From the NCBI RefSeq assembly GCF_027924185.1, contig NZ_BRVO01000001.1, forward strand, positions 992,001 through 1,056,000: 64,000 nucleotides of DNA, in the 5' to 3' direction. Of this stretch, positions 26,051-34,933 are shown piece by piece. The notes under the pieces are model-generated. The model did not search any database. It worked only from the letters and a program-made list of their open reading frames with translations, and was not told the DNA's origin. The stretch's first letter is position 1, and each line of letters opens with the position of its first letter. The DNA is from Neptunitalea lumnitzerae (GTDB lineage: Bacteria > Bacteroidota > Bacteroidia > Flavobacteriales > Flavobacteriaceae). The position numbers and the translations under genes are program-made.

Positions 26051-28855
26051 TTAATTTTTAAACAACTTAAAGCTATTGTATGAACCGTTAGTTCCGATAA
26101 CCTTTATAATGTAGAATCCGGTGTTTAAGTGGCTAATATCAAATTTGCTATGAGCTTCAAAATCACCTTCATAATTACCAAGAAGTTGTCCGTTTGTGTT
26201 AAATAACTGCACTTTATTAGTGGCAGCAGATAAACTAAAATAGTTTTGAGCCGGATTAGGATATAGTTTTATGTTTTCAACTTCAGGGTTGTTAGTGGCT
26301 AACCCTGGTTGCTGATTTCCATAAATTCTATATTCTCCGGGAGCTAAATTCAAAATATAATCAGTTCCTGTAGAGGTTACATTTATTGTAGATCCGTCTA
26401 ATAAATTATACCATGTTCCTGTATACGGGAATGTTGGTGCTACGTTTGAAGACGTAACATTAAAATTAGCTAATACTACTACATCTTTTAAATCGGTAGC
26501 TGCTAAATCATCATTCCAAACGTGTATTTTAGGTAATAAGTTACCTTGGTTAGAAGTAATGGTAAATGTTTCAGTATCAAAAACTTCTTCTGTTAATCTT
26601 AAATCTATAATTTCTGCCCAAGTATCGTATACAGATGTTCTGTTGGCATCGGTAGTATAGCCAATTTCAGAAGGAATTGGTTTAGGATTGGTACGGCAAT
26701 CATTATTAATGGTTCCGTTTTCACAGTAGTTAATGCTATAGTCATACCCTAACTCTCCAAACTGCCAGAACATTTTAGGACCAGGGATGGTAAATAATAC
26801 AGCCCCTAAGGTTTTCATGCGTTCTAATCCGGTTGCAGTGTTTTGCACGTTGTAAGTACCAGATGCATTTCCATAAGCAGTATTTTTAAACATCATGCGC
26901 TCCTCATCATGGCTTTCTGCAAAACCTACTAATCTAGGCTCAGCATATCCATGGTTTTCAAAGTCCATTCCGTTAAAGTTACTGTCAGATGTATATCCCA
27001 TAGTGTTTTGGTTGTATGGGTCTGTATATTTACCCCAAACCATAATACCTTTATCTTCATTAATACGGTAGTCTGTCCATTCAACTTGTTCAGCATCCGT
27101 TCCTAGGTGTTCAAAAATCACATAGAAATCTGGGTCTAAAGCCCATTGGTAATCTGCGTATTGCTTTAAGATAGCTACGCGGTCTGCTTGGTAAGCATTG
27201 GTACAGTTTTCATCACCAGAAGTACAGTTGTTTGTAAATCCTTTAGTTAAATCCCAACGGAATCCGTCTATATGAAATTCATTAATCCAATGTTCTATAG
27301 TTCTTTCCACGTAGTATTGTGTAGCTGTAGATTGGTGGTTTAAGTCGTACCCTACACTATACGCATGCATAGCATTTACGTTAAGGTAAGGGTTAGCCGC
27401 TGTTGGCGAGCCATAACCATCTCCGTCAGGGTCATTCATCCACATTCTAACTAAAGGAGATCTTCCGTATACGTGATTTAAGGCAACATCAAGAATCACG
27501 GCAATACCATTTTCATGGCATAAATCTATAAATTCTTTCATGGTATCTGCAGGTCCGTAAGCTTTGTCTAAAGCTAAGTGAAACGCAGTGTTGTATCCCC
27601 ATGAGATATTACCTTCAAACTCCATAACCGGCATAATTTCTATAGCGTTTATGTTTAAGTTTTTAAAGTAATCTATTTGGTTGCTTAAAGAAGTCCAGGT
27701 TTTCTCTGTGTTAAAGTCACGAATTAGTAGTTCGTAAATAATAAGGTCTTCTTTATCAGGTCTGTCAAAGTCTGTAGTTTGCCAGTTATAATCTGCTTGA
27801 TTGGTTTGTATTACCGATACAGCAAATTCTTGACCACTAGGGTATACTGGCATATTAGGGTAAGTAATATTATCAATATAAGGGTCATCATTTGGTGAAA
27901 GTATTAAATCAGAGTATGGGTCGGCTACTTTTACACCATCATCAGTTCTGTACTGAAAGCTGTATACATCACCAGCAGTTAAGCCTGTAATTTCAATCCA
28001 GAATAGATCTGAATCACTGGTATCTCTGTGCATTAAATAGCTATTAGAAATTTGCCAGTTGTTAAAGCTACCAATTACGTGTACATAATTTTTGTTGGGC
28101 GCATATAAAGCCAAGGTAACTTTTGTTGGGTCTGTATCATCATAGTTAATCCCTTGAACAATACCTGTTGGTATTGCTTGCGAAGTAACGTTAGGGGTTG
28201 TAATAGCAGAGAATTGTTTGGTAATTACTTCTGAGGTTGCTACACTTGTTGCAGTAAGTTCAAAACTTGAATCTCCTGTAATGGTTTGGTTGCTTGAAAA
28301 CGTTGTGGTGTTAGTAGCAGTAGCAACAGAAGTTCCGTTTCTGGTTAAGGTCCAATTAGCCGCTAATGATGTAGCAGCGCTAATAGGTAAGGTACCGCCA
28401 GAAGGTACAATAGTATTACTGTCTTCATCTGGAGATAAAGCTGTCATTTGAAAACCACCTACTTCAATAAAGTAGTCTGGTGATGTTTGTTGGCTACCAT
28501 CTGCACTTCTTAATACCATTGAAATTTGGCTAATAGTACTTGTGGTAGGTACACCAAAATAGGTGTAAAGGTCTGGTGTAATATCTAACGAATACGTTGT
28601 ACCAGATACTAAGGTAAAAGAAGGTTGTGTAGTGTTATTACCCCAAGAACCTACTACATTTTGCCATACGTTACCATCAACCGTAACTCCCATATGCGCA
28701 TATATGGTTCCGGTGTAACTAGCTAAACCAGTTCCGGCTTTGTCAAAATATATAGTTACTGCCTGATCTGCTTCTGGTGGATTGGGAGTAGTAGTTATTT
28801 GGCTCCATCCGGTTAAAGCACATAAGAACAGTAATAATGTAGTTATGTTTTTCAT
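26051..28855 (-). CDS. Secreted GH13 alpha-amylase with type IX secretion sorting domain
   Basis: A 934-residue enzyme with a Sec signal peptide (about 1-18). The first part (20-135) and an immunoglobulin-like linker (135-225) are followed by a CBM48-like domain (about 230-325: PNKNYVHVIGSFNNW). The GH13 barrel follows with conserved regions DVALNH (456-461), nucleophile Asp535 in GFRWD, acid/base Glu582 in FEHLG and transition-state Asp650 in ESHDEER. The last 75 residues are a T9SS type A C-terminal domain beginning ENIKLYPNPAQNYF and ending in FKLFKN. It should be exported to the surface or medium to open starch or glycogen-like chains. A terminator hairpin separates it from the upstream SusE/F-like gene. 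Confidence 0.93.
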   Translation of the reverse strand: MKNITTLLLFLCALTGWSQITTTPNPPEADQAVTIYFDKAGTGLASYTGTIYAHMGVTVDGNVWQNVVGSWGNNTTQPSFTLVSGTTYSLDITPDLYTYFGVPTTSTISQISMVLRSADGSQQTSPDYFIEVGGFQMTALSPDEDSNTIVPSGGTLPISAATSLAANWTLTRNGTSVATATNTTTFSSNQTITGDSSFELTATSVATSEVITKQFSAITTPNVTSQAIPTGIVQGINYDDTDPTKVTLALYAPNKNYVHVIGSFNNWQISNSYLMHRDTSDSDLFWIEITGLTAGDVYSFQYRTDDGVKVADPYSDLILSPNDDPYIDNITYPNMPVYPSGQEFAVSVIQTNQADYNWQTTDFDRPDKEDLIIYELLIRDFNTEKTWTSLSNQIDYFKNLNINAIEIMPVMEFEGNISWGYNTAFHLALDKAYGPADTMKEFIDLCHENGIAVILDVALNHVYGRSPLVRMWMNDPDGDGYGSPTAANPYLNVNAMHAYSVGYDLNHQSTATQYYVERTIEHWINEFHIDGFRWDLTKGFTNNCTSGDENCTNAYQADRVAILKQYADYQWALDPDFYVIFEHLGTDAEQVEWTDYRINEDKGIMVWGKYTDPYNQNTMGYTSDSNFNGMDFENHGYAEPRLVGFAESHDEERMMFKNTAYGNASGTYNVQNTATGLERMKTLGAVLFTIPGPKMFWQFGELGYDYSINYCENGTINNDCRTNPKPIPSEIGYTTDANRTSVYDTWAEIIDLRLTEEVFDTETFTITSNQGNLLPKIHVWNDDLAATDLKDVVVLANFNVTSSNVAPTFPYTGTWYNLLDGSTINVTSTGTDYILNLAPGEYRIYGNQQPGLATNNPEVENIKLYPNPAQNYFSLSAATNKVQLFNTNGQLLGNYEGDFEAHSKFDISHLNTGFYIIKVIGTNGSYNSFKLFKN

Positions 28856-28872
28856 AGATGTTATTTTAATTA

Positions 28873-28902
28873 AAAAAAGGCTGTCGTTAGACAGCCTTTT
28901 TT
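28873..28902 (-). terminator. Intra-operon terminator or attenuator between susE/F-like gene and amylase
   Basis: A stem whose arms are AAAAAAGGCTGTC and GACAGCCTTTTTT encloses GTTA. Read on the minus strand it ends in T6. It lies between two genes of the same direction, so it probably lowers transcription of the amylase relative to susCDE, or the amylase has its own promoter in the few remaining bases. Confidence 0.85.
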
Positions 28903-28915
28903 ATAATGTTATTTA

Positions 28916-30121
28916 TTACTCTAAAGTAATTGTAAGGTTAACAGTGTCAATGGTTAAATAATAAGTACCATCTGTACCAATAAAGGCAAAGTTACTATCT
29001 CCATCTGCAGCATTTGCAAAGTTAGCATCGATAGTATATCCTGCTGTTTCATAGTAAGGGTAGTTTAAACCAGAACCCCAGTCACCTTCAACAGTAAAGA
29101 ATCTAAAGTTGTTAGCGTCTGTAGTAGATTGGAAAGTTACAGGACCACCATATACACCATCTCCTAAACAAGAAATAGTAACTAAGTTATCCCATCCCCA
29201 ACCAGCGTCAGGAACACCAGCACCAACTAAGTATAATTGCTCGTTATCACATCCTTCAGATGGAGCTGGAGCAGAAAGCGTAATTACTTTATCTACTGTA
29301 TTAACAGTTAATAAATATGTACCGTTAGCACCAACAAAACCAAAGTTGTTATCTCCGTCACCAGCATCTACAAAATTAGCATCAATTGTATATCCTTCAG
29401 TAGTACTGTAGTAAGGGAAATTTTGTCCAGAATTCCAGTCACCTTCAACAGTAAAGAATCTAAAGTTGTTGTTATCTACAGTATTTTGGAATCTTACGTT
29501 ACCAGAGTAAATACCGTCACCAGAACATGGTAAAGCTACAGGAGTAGACCATCCCCAACCAGCATCAGGAACACCAGCACCAACTAACCAAAGTTGATCT
29601 AAGTCACATACAGGAGCACCAGTATCTACAGGAGCAGGTAAGGTTACATATAAAGCTTGAGAAGTACTAATCATTTCAGTAGTTTCTGTTGGCTCACCAA
29701 CGTAGGCTCTTACTCTAAAGTAGATGTAACCAGCATCAGGAGCATCTGTATCAGGGTCGTTATCTAAACCTGCTTCAGCAGCATAGCTCATTAAGTTCCC
29801 GATAGTTACTACTGCTTCATTTCCAGAAATGTTCGTAATAACACTTTCTGCATCGGTAAAATCACCAATAATAGATTTTTGTAATTCAAATTCTACCGGA
29901 GTTTGAACATCAAAATCTGGAGTTTCCCAAGTAAAACGTTCTCCAATGTTAGAAGAAGTTTCTTGTGTTAATGTATATTCTGATAAGAATGAATTGGTAA
30001 ATTCAAACTGACCAGCTGTGTCAGGTGCTGCAACAAATGAGAAGTTATCTTCATCATCAATACAAGCATTAAGTAAAAAGATACTTAAAATAAAGGCTGA
30101 TATAAATTTTATTTTTTTCAT
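28916..30121 (-). CDS. SusE/SusF-like starch-binding outer-membrane lipoprotein with duplicated binding module
   Basis: A 401-residue lipoprotein (lipobox LLNAC, Cys20). An N-terminal SusE-like immunoglobulin domain (about 28-160) is followed by two near-identical glycan-binding modules (about 172-283 and 291-401). Each holds VGAGVPDAGWGW and FRFFTVEGDW. The aromatic WGW cluster is a likely contact for maltodextrin, as in SusE/SusF. The copies share long identical DNA stretches (for example around 29083 and 29438), so the duplication is recent or kept alike by gene conversion. Located directly after susD, as in canonical sus loci. Confidence 0.9.
   Translation of the reverse strand: MKKIKFISAFILSIFLLNACIDDEDNFSFVAAPDTAGQFEFTNSFLSEYTLTQETSSNIGERFTWETPDFDVQTPVEFELQKSIIGDFTDAESVITNISGNEAVVTIGNLMSYAAEAGLDNDPDTDAPDAGYIYFRVRAYVGEPTETTEMISTSQALYVTLPAPVDTGAPVCDLDQLWLVGAGVPDAGWGWSTPVALPCSGDGIYSGNVRFQNTVDNNNFRFFTVEGDWNSGQNFPYYSTTEGYTIDANFVDAGDGDNNFGFVGANGTYLLTVNTVDKVITLSAPAPSEGCDNEQLYLVGAGVPDAGWGWDNLVTISCLGDGVYGGPVTFQSTTDANNFRFFTVEGDWGSGLNYPYYETAGYTIDANFANAADGDSNFAFIGTDGTYYLTIDTVNLTITLE
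28925..29620. repeat. Internal tandem duplication within the SusE/F-like gene
   Basis: Two units of about 340 bp (roughly 28925-29260 and 29275-29620) encode the two glycan-binding modules. They include several identical blocks above 30 bases, for example near 29083 and 29438. Recombination between them would add or remove one binding module in frame. Confidence 0.7.
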
Positions 30122-30137
30122 GATCTGTTTCTTTATA

Positions 30138-31763
30138 TTAATAACCAGGGTTTTGCGTTAAATTAGTATTTACTGATAGTGTGGTACTAGGCAATGGGAA
30201 TAAAACTCTGAAAGCACTTGTAGCAGCACCATTAGCAGACCCTGCTTTAAATGGCCACAAATATTGTGCTGTAGTATAGTAGTTGTATCTGATTAAGTCA
30301 GTTCTACGTTGCCCTTCCCAATACAATTCTCTAGATCTTTCATTCAGTACAAAGTCTAATGTAAGATCGCCTGCATTAATGTTTCCTGAAGTATTACCAT
30401 ACCCACGCTCACGTAATTCGTTAATTAAGTCAACGGCTGTATTGGTATTACCTCCAGCACCACCTCTTAGGGTTGCTTCAGCATAGTTTAAATAAATTTC
30501 TGCTAAACGTATAATAGGTAAATCAGTATCTACAAAATCTCCACCTTCATCATTACCTTGGTTACCAAAACTGTCAACGTTTTTAAATTTAGTAACGGCG
30601 TATCCATCTGTAAATGTATTAGCGATGGTTGAAATGTTATAGTTTTGATCTTCAGTAAAGAACATTGCTCTAGAATCAGCCCAAGCTACTGGGTATCCAT
30701 CAGTGTCGGTAGCAGTAATTGCGTCGTCAAACTTACTTACTAAAGCACTTGTGGTACGTAAACCACTCCATCCACCATTAACTCCAAAGTCAGCTGCATT
30801 CATAGAACCACCAATGGCAGCATGTACTAAGAAAGTAGTACCACCATACGTTCTTGAAGAATTACCGTCAAAATTTAAAGCAAAAATGAACTCGTTTTGC
30901 GCTCCGTTAGAATCGTTGTCTGCTAAAAATAATTCATCGTAAGCAGAACCGTTTCCGTTGGCATCGGTAGTATTAATGCTGTAAGAAGAGTTAATAACCA
31001 TATTAGAATAAGTTAAACTTTCAGTATATAAGTTTTGACCAATATATACTTCAGCATTTAAGTATAATTTAGATAACAATGCCCAAGCAGCAACTTGGTC
31101 TACTCTACCATATTCATTAGCCCCGCTAGTAGGCAATAAATCTTGAATGGCTAATAATTCAGTTTCTACAAAAGAAAAGATTTCCTCTCTAGTGTTTTGT
31201 AACGGAAGTTCAGTAGAAACTACTGTTACTAGTGGAACATTAGCATACATATCCATAAGGTTGTAGTATGCAAACGCTCTTAAAAATCTTGCTTCTGCAA
31301 TGAAGTATTCCACTTGCTGATCTTCGTTTAAAGCAGTTGCTTTTTCTATAAATGAATTACAGAAAGAAACTTCTTGACCTAAACGGTTGTACATAGCAGT
31401 AGAGAAGTCATTGCTAGCCCCCCAACTCATAGCGTGTAAATCAGGTAATCCTGGGTCTCCCCAGCCTACCACAGCATGGTCTGTAGTCAATTCGTTTAAG
31501 CTGAATAACATACGGGTAAATTGAGAAGTACCTTCATCAATACCACTAATATCAGGGTTACCTGCAGGTCCTGTTTGCCCTGTTAAAGCCAAACTGGCAT
31601 ATAATTTTGCCAAAGCTCCTTTTGCTTCAGAAGCATTTGCAAAAACATCAGTTTCGGTAAAACTATCCGGGTCAATAGGTGTTTGGTCTAAGTCTCCTGT
31701 ACAAGAAGCCATAATTAACACCGCCGGTAGTACCTTTAATATATTATTAAAATATCTCATCAT
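30138..31763 (-). CDS. susD: SusD/RagB-family starch-binding outer-membrane lipoprotein
   Basis: A 541-residue surface lipoprotein (Cys21 in IMASCTGD). The SusD-like N-terminal domain (about 22-210: ETDVFANASEAKGALAKLYASLA, FIAEARFLRAFAYYNLMDMYANVPLV) is built on TPR helices. The C-terminal RagB/SusD domain (about 280-541) includes LAEIYLNYAEA and ELYWEGQRRTDLIRYNYY. It forms the lid of the SusC channel and captures maltooligosaccharides. The gene begins 8 bp after the susC stop codon. The symbol denotes family and locus context rather than a tested orthologue. Confidence 0.95.
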   Translation of the reverse strand: MMRYFNNILKVLPAVLIMASCTGDLDQTPIDPDSFTETDVFANASEAKGALAKLYASLALTGQTGPAGNPDISGIDEGTSQFTRMLFSLNELTTDHAVVGWGDPGLPDLHAMSWGASNDFSTAMYNRLGQEVSFCNSFIEKATALNEDQQVEYFIAEARFLRAFAYYNLMDMYANVPLVTVVSTELPLQNTREEIFSFVETELLAIQDLLPTSGANEYGRVDQVAAWALLSKLYLNAEVYIGQNLYTESLTYSNMVINSSYSINTTDANGNGSAYDELFLADNDSNGAQNEFIFALNFDGNSSRTYGGTTFLVHAAIGGSMNAADFGVNGGWSGLRTTSALVSKFDDAITATDTDGYPVAWADSRAMFFTEDQNYNISTIANTFTDGYAVTKFKNVDSFGNQGNDEGGDFVDTDLPIIRLAEIYLNYAEATLRGGAGGNTNTAVDLINELRERGYGNTSGNINAGDLTLDFVLNERSRELYWEGQRRTDLIRYNYYTTAQYLWPFKAGSANGAATSAFRVLFPLPSTTLSVNTNLTQNPGY

Positions 31764-31771
31764 TGTTTTTT

Positions 31772-34711
31772 TTAAAAGTCTACATTAACACCAAATACAA
31801 AAGAGGTTGGTCTTGGATAGAAATTGTTATCAATACCACCAGAAATTTCAGGGTCTAGTCCGTCATAATCTGTAATAGTAGCTACGTTTTGTACAGAACC
31901 ATAAAAACGCATTTTGTCAATACCTTTAATAGCTTCTTTTAAAGAGTACCCTAAGGTAATGTTATCTACTTTAAAGAACGATGCTTCCTGAATATAATAA
32001 TCACTTAATAAACCTTGATCGGTTAACGATGTGAATTGAGTGTTGTAATAGTCAGTATGCAGGTTGGTAAGAATGTTATTTTCGGTAGCTCTTATAGTAT
32101 GACTTTTAGCGGATGCCATATTGTTATACGCATAGTTACCAATATTAGCTCTTGTTACTACAGATAAATCCCAGTTTTTATAATTTAAATTGGTGTTGAA
32201 TCCCATAATAATATCAGCATACGGATCTTTGTAGATATAACGGTCATCATCGTTAATAATGTTATCTCCGTTTCTGTCTACGTAAGCACCTTCAATTGGG
32301 TTACCATTAGTATCGTATACTTGTTTGTACACATAGTAACTAAATGGAGCATATCCCTCTTGGTGAATTTGAATTTGGTTACCAGTACCACCGTTAATTC
32401 CACCAGTATCTACAGGAACTGGTAAGCTTGTAATCTCATTATCGTTAAATGCTAAGTTATACCCAAAACTCCATGTGAAGTTTTCTGTTTGGACAGGTGT
32501 TACATTTAATTCTAATTCGATACCTCGGTTTTCCATATCACCAATGTTATCGTTGATACCATTTGAGAAGTTAGTAAAAGGAGAAACGTTTACATAAGAA
32601 ATAAGGTCTTCTGTTTTCTTAAGGTAAGCACTAACCGAACCACTTACACGTTCGTTGAATAAACCAAAGTCTAAACCAACATCTAAAGTTTTACCAATCT
32701 CCCAACGTAAATCTTCGTTGTAAGCATCTGGTCTGTAAGTGTTATAATATACAGGATCTCCGTTAGCATCTACTCCCAATTGGTAATTAGCGGTGTCTTG
32801 GCTAATAGAGTAGTTTTGTAAGAATTGGTAAGGAGCTAAACCATTAACGTTACCAATTTCACCATAACCAGCACGTAATCTTAAAGTGCTAAACGTTTTA
32901 GAGTTTTCTAAGAAGTTCTCATTGTCAATATTCCAAGCTACCGAAGTTGCAGGGAAATAACCCCATCTGTCATTTGGATTTAATACGGAAGAAGCATCTG
33001 CTCTAAAGGTTACTTTTAATACATAACGGTCGTCATAAGAATACGTAGCTCTACCGAAATAAGATAGTAATACATTTCTAGACTTATCAATAAACTTAGC
33101 TATTAAACCATCTTGTTCTCTTTGGCCATCATAACTAAAGTTATCATATTCAAATTTTTGGTATGAATACCCAGCTACAGCAGTTAATGAATGCTTATCT
33201 GCCTCTCCGGTATAGGTTAAATACCCGTCAAATAAGCTATTAGTTGTTCTGTTGATATAACTATTAAGTGCTCCGCTCCAGTCTAATTGAGAAGAAGGCA
33301 TTAATGGAGAAGTAATGTTTCTACCATGTGCATTAGATTTGTCTAAACCAACATTTACAGTAGCTGTTACGTTTGGTAAAAAGTGTAATTTATAATCAAA
33401 TTTAGCACTACCAATAAAACGTCTCACCTCTGCAGTATCTCTGTATAGGTTTAATAGTGCCAGTGGATTTGTTTGTGCTAAGTTGTTTTGTACGGTTTCT
33501 CCATTTTGTATGTCATACCATCCCCAATAGTTGGCAACATCATCTGGACCACCATATATAGATTGAGTAGGATCAAAATCTACAGCCGACCCAATAGCTC
33601 CTCTATTAGCAAAACGGTTTTCAGTATACATTGCTCTACCATTTAATTCAATTTTTAAATGGTCGTCAAATAAATAAGGTCTTAAGTTTAACGAAGCCGT
33701 AGTTCTGTTAAAGTTATCCGTTCTTAAAATACCATCATGGTTAGAGTATGCTATAGATGCTCTTACTGGCATAAAACCTTTAATGTTACCCATAGCACTT
33801 AAAGAGTGTTCGTACCCTACAGCCTCTGTGTAAATTTCTTCTTGCCAATTGGTATTACTGTTACCTAATAAGGCTATTTGAGCATCAGTACCGTTAGCAT
33901 TTACAAAAGTTCTAAACTGATCAGCGTTCATAACATCAACGTAATTTGTTGGTTTATATAACGTTGTAGAGCCGTTGTAGTTAAACTTAAATTCTTTTCC
34001 TTTACCCTTCTTAGTGGTAATCATAATAACCCCGTTAGCTGCTCTAGAACCGTAAATAGCGGTAGAAGAAGCATCTTTTAATACGGTCATACTTTCAATA
34101 TCGTTCGGGTTAATAAAATCAAGTACGTTTCTTGATCCACCTACAGAACCATTATCTAAAGGAATACCGTCAACCACTATTAATGGAGAACTGCTTAATG
34201 ATAAAGATCCGTTACCACGAATAATTATGCTTTGGCTTTCACCAGGAGCACCACCACCAGAGGTTACAGCAACCCCGGCAATTTTACCTGTAATTAATTG
34301 GTCTGCCGATACAATAGGTCCTTTGTTAAAATCTTCGGTACTAATTTTATTTACCGATCCGGTTATCTCTGTTTTCTTTTCAGAACCATAACCAACCACA
34401 ATTACTTCGTCAAGTTGTTGTGTGTCTTCTACTAACGCAACGTTAATAGTACTTGAGGTCACTTTAACAGTTTGAGTGATAAACCCAATATACGAGAACT
34501 CAAGCATTTCGCCATCGTTTGCGTTAATTTGGTATTTACCATCAAAATCAGTTGTAGTACCTGTAGTGGTTCCAGGAATAACTACGTTGGCACCCGGAAT
34601 GGGCATGCCTGTAGCACTCTCGGTTACCACTCCACTTACCGTTGTTTGCGCCCAAAATGTAATTGGGATACAAAACAACAGAAATAACATGTATTTTTGT
34701 AAAGTGTTCAT
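31772..34711 (-). CDS. susC: SusC/RagA-type TonB-dependent oligosaccharide importer
   Basis: Outer-membrane importer of 979 residues from the ATG at 34711; an ATG at 34732 would add seven residues before the signal peptide. The signal peptide ends FWAQ. A carboxypeptidase-D-like domain follows (about 25-105: VSGVVTESATGMPIPGANVVIPGT), then the SusC signature VIVVGYGSEKKTEITGSV. The plug (about 115-230) contains LIVVDGIPLDNGS and DASSTAIYGSRAANGVIMITTKKG, and the 22-stranded barrel ends FGVNVDF. First gene of the minus-strand sus operon. Its partners and the neighbouring GH13/GH65/GH97 genes point to maltodextrin as substrate. Confidence 0.95.
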   Translation of the reverse strand: MNTLQKYMLFLLFCIPITFWAQTTVSGVVTESATGMPIPGANVVIPGTTTGTTTDFDGKYQINANDGEMLEFSYIGFITQTVKVTSSTINVALVEDTQQLDEVIVVGYGSEKKTEITGSVNKISTEDFNKGPIVSADQLITGKIAGVAVTSGGGAPGESQSIIIRGNGSLSLSSSPLIVVDGIPLDNGSVGGSRNVLDFINPNDIESMTVLKDASSTAIYGSRAANGVIMITTKKGKGKEFKFNYNGSTTLYKPTNYVDVMNADQFRTFVNANGTDAQIALLGNSNTNWQEEIYTEAVGYEHSLSAMGNIKGFMPVRASIAYSNHDGILRTDNFNRTTASLNLRPYLFDDHLKIELNGRAMYTENRFANRGAIGSAVDFDPTQSIYGGPDDVANYWGWYDIQNGETVQNNLAQTNPLALLNLYRDTAEVRRFIGSAKFDYKLHFLPNVTATVNVGLDKSNAHGRNITSPLMPSSQLDWSGALNSYINRTTNSLFDGYLTYTGEADKHSLTAVAGYSYQKFEYDNFSYDGQREQDGLIAKFIDKSRNVLLSYFGRATYSYDDRYVLKVTFRADASSVLNPNDRWGYFPATSVAWNIDNENFLENSKTFSTLRLRAGYGEIGNVNGLAPYQFLQNYSISQDTANYQLGVDANGDPVYYNTYRPDAYNEDLRWEIGKTLDVGLDFGLFNERVSGSVSAYLKKTEDLISYVNVSPFTNFSNGINDNIGDMENRGIELELNVTPVQTENFTWSFGYNLAFNDNEITSLPVPVDTGGINGGTGNQIQIHQEGYAPFSYYVYKQVYDTNGNPIEGAYVDRNGDNIINDDDRYIYKDPYADIIMGFNTNLNYKNWDLSVVTRANIGNYAYNNMASAKSHTIRATENNILTNLHTDYYNTQFTSLTDQGLLSDYYIQEASFFKVDNITLGYSLKEAIKGIDKMRFYGSVQNVATITDYDGLDPEISGGIDNNFYPRPTSFVFGVNVDF

Positions 34712-34747
34712 ACAATTGTGTGTTAAATTCATTTGTTGTTTAAAAAG

Positions 34748-34763
34748 ATATATTTCATTTCTC
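34748..34763. repeat. 16-base motif shared by the susC and importer promoter regions (copy 1)
   Basis: ATATATTTCATTTCTC occurs here, 16-37 bp before the susC start codons, and again at 36008-36023 in the leader of the MFS operon. Downstream bases remain loosely similar. Two copies in the control regions of one catabolic locus suggest a shared site, though the low complexity makes chance possible. Confidence 0.35.
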
Positions 34764-34821
34764 GGTGTTAAATTTATGTAAAAAACTGAGGTAATCTTAA
34801 TGTACGCGTGCGCGAAACATT

Positions 34822-34837
34822 ACTTAAACGATTGAGT
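34822..34837. promoter_or_regulatory. Candidate LacI-family operator
   Basis: ACTTAAACGATTGAGT is an imperfect 16-bp dyad with a central CG and complementary pairs at most positions, the usual design of LacI-family operators. It lies in the 201-bp gap between divergent susC and the LacI gene, where a regulator of both would bind. No second clear copy was found by eye in the window. Confidence 0.45.
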
Positions 34838-34933
34838 GTTGAAAACTTTCTTAAATTTAACATAATTAAATTTAATGAACTTTTAAATATTGATGTTTTA
34901 AAAGAATATATTGATTTTTGATAATAATATAAT

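Noticed and set aside
26051-28855. The T9SS sorting domain of the amylase as a substrate of the XrtF exosortase
   Set aside because: The domain has the YPNP opening and ends FKLFKN without a transmembrane helix and basic tail, which is the type IX pattern and not an exosortase signal.
34801-34815. The GC-rich stretch TACGCGTGCGCG as an operator
   Set aside because: It is conspicuous in AT-rich DNA but not a true dyad; its complement does not match itself.
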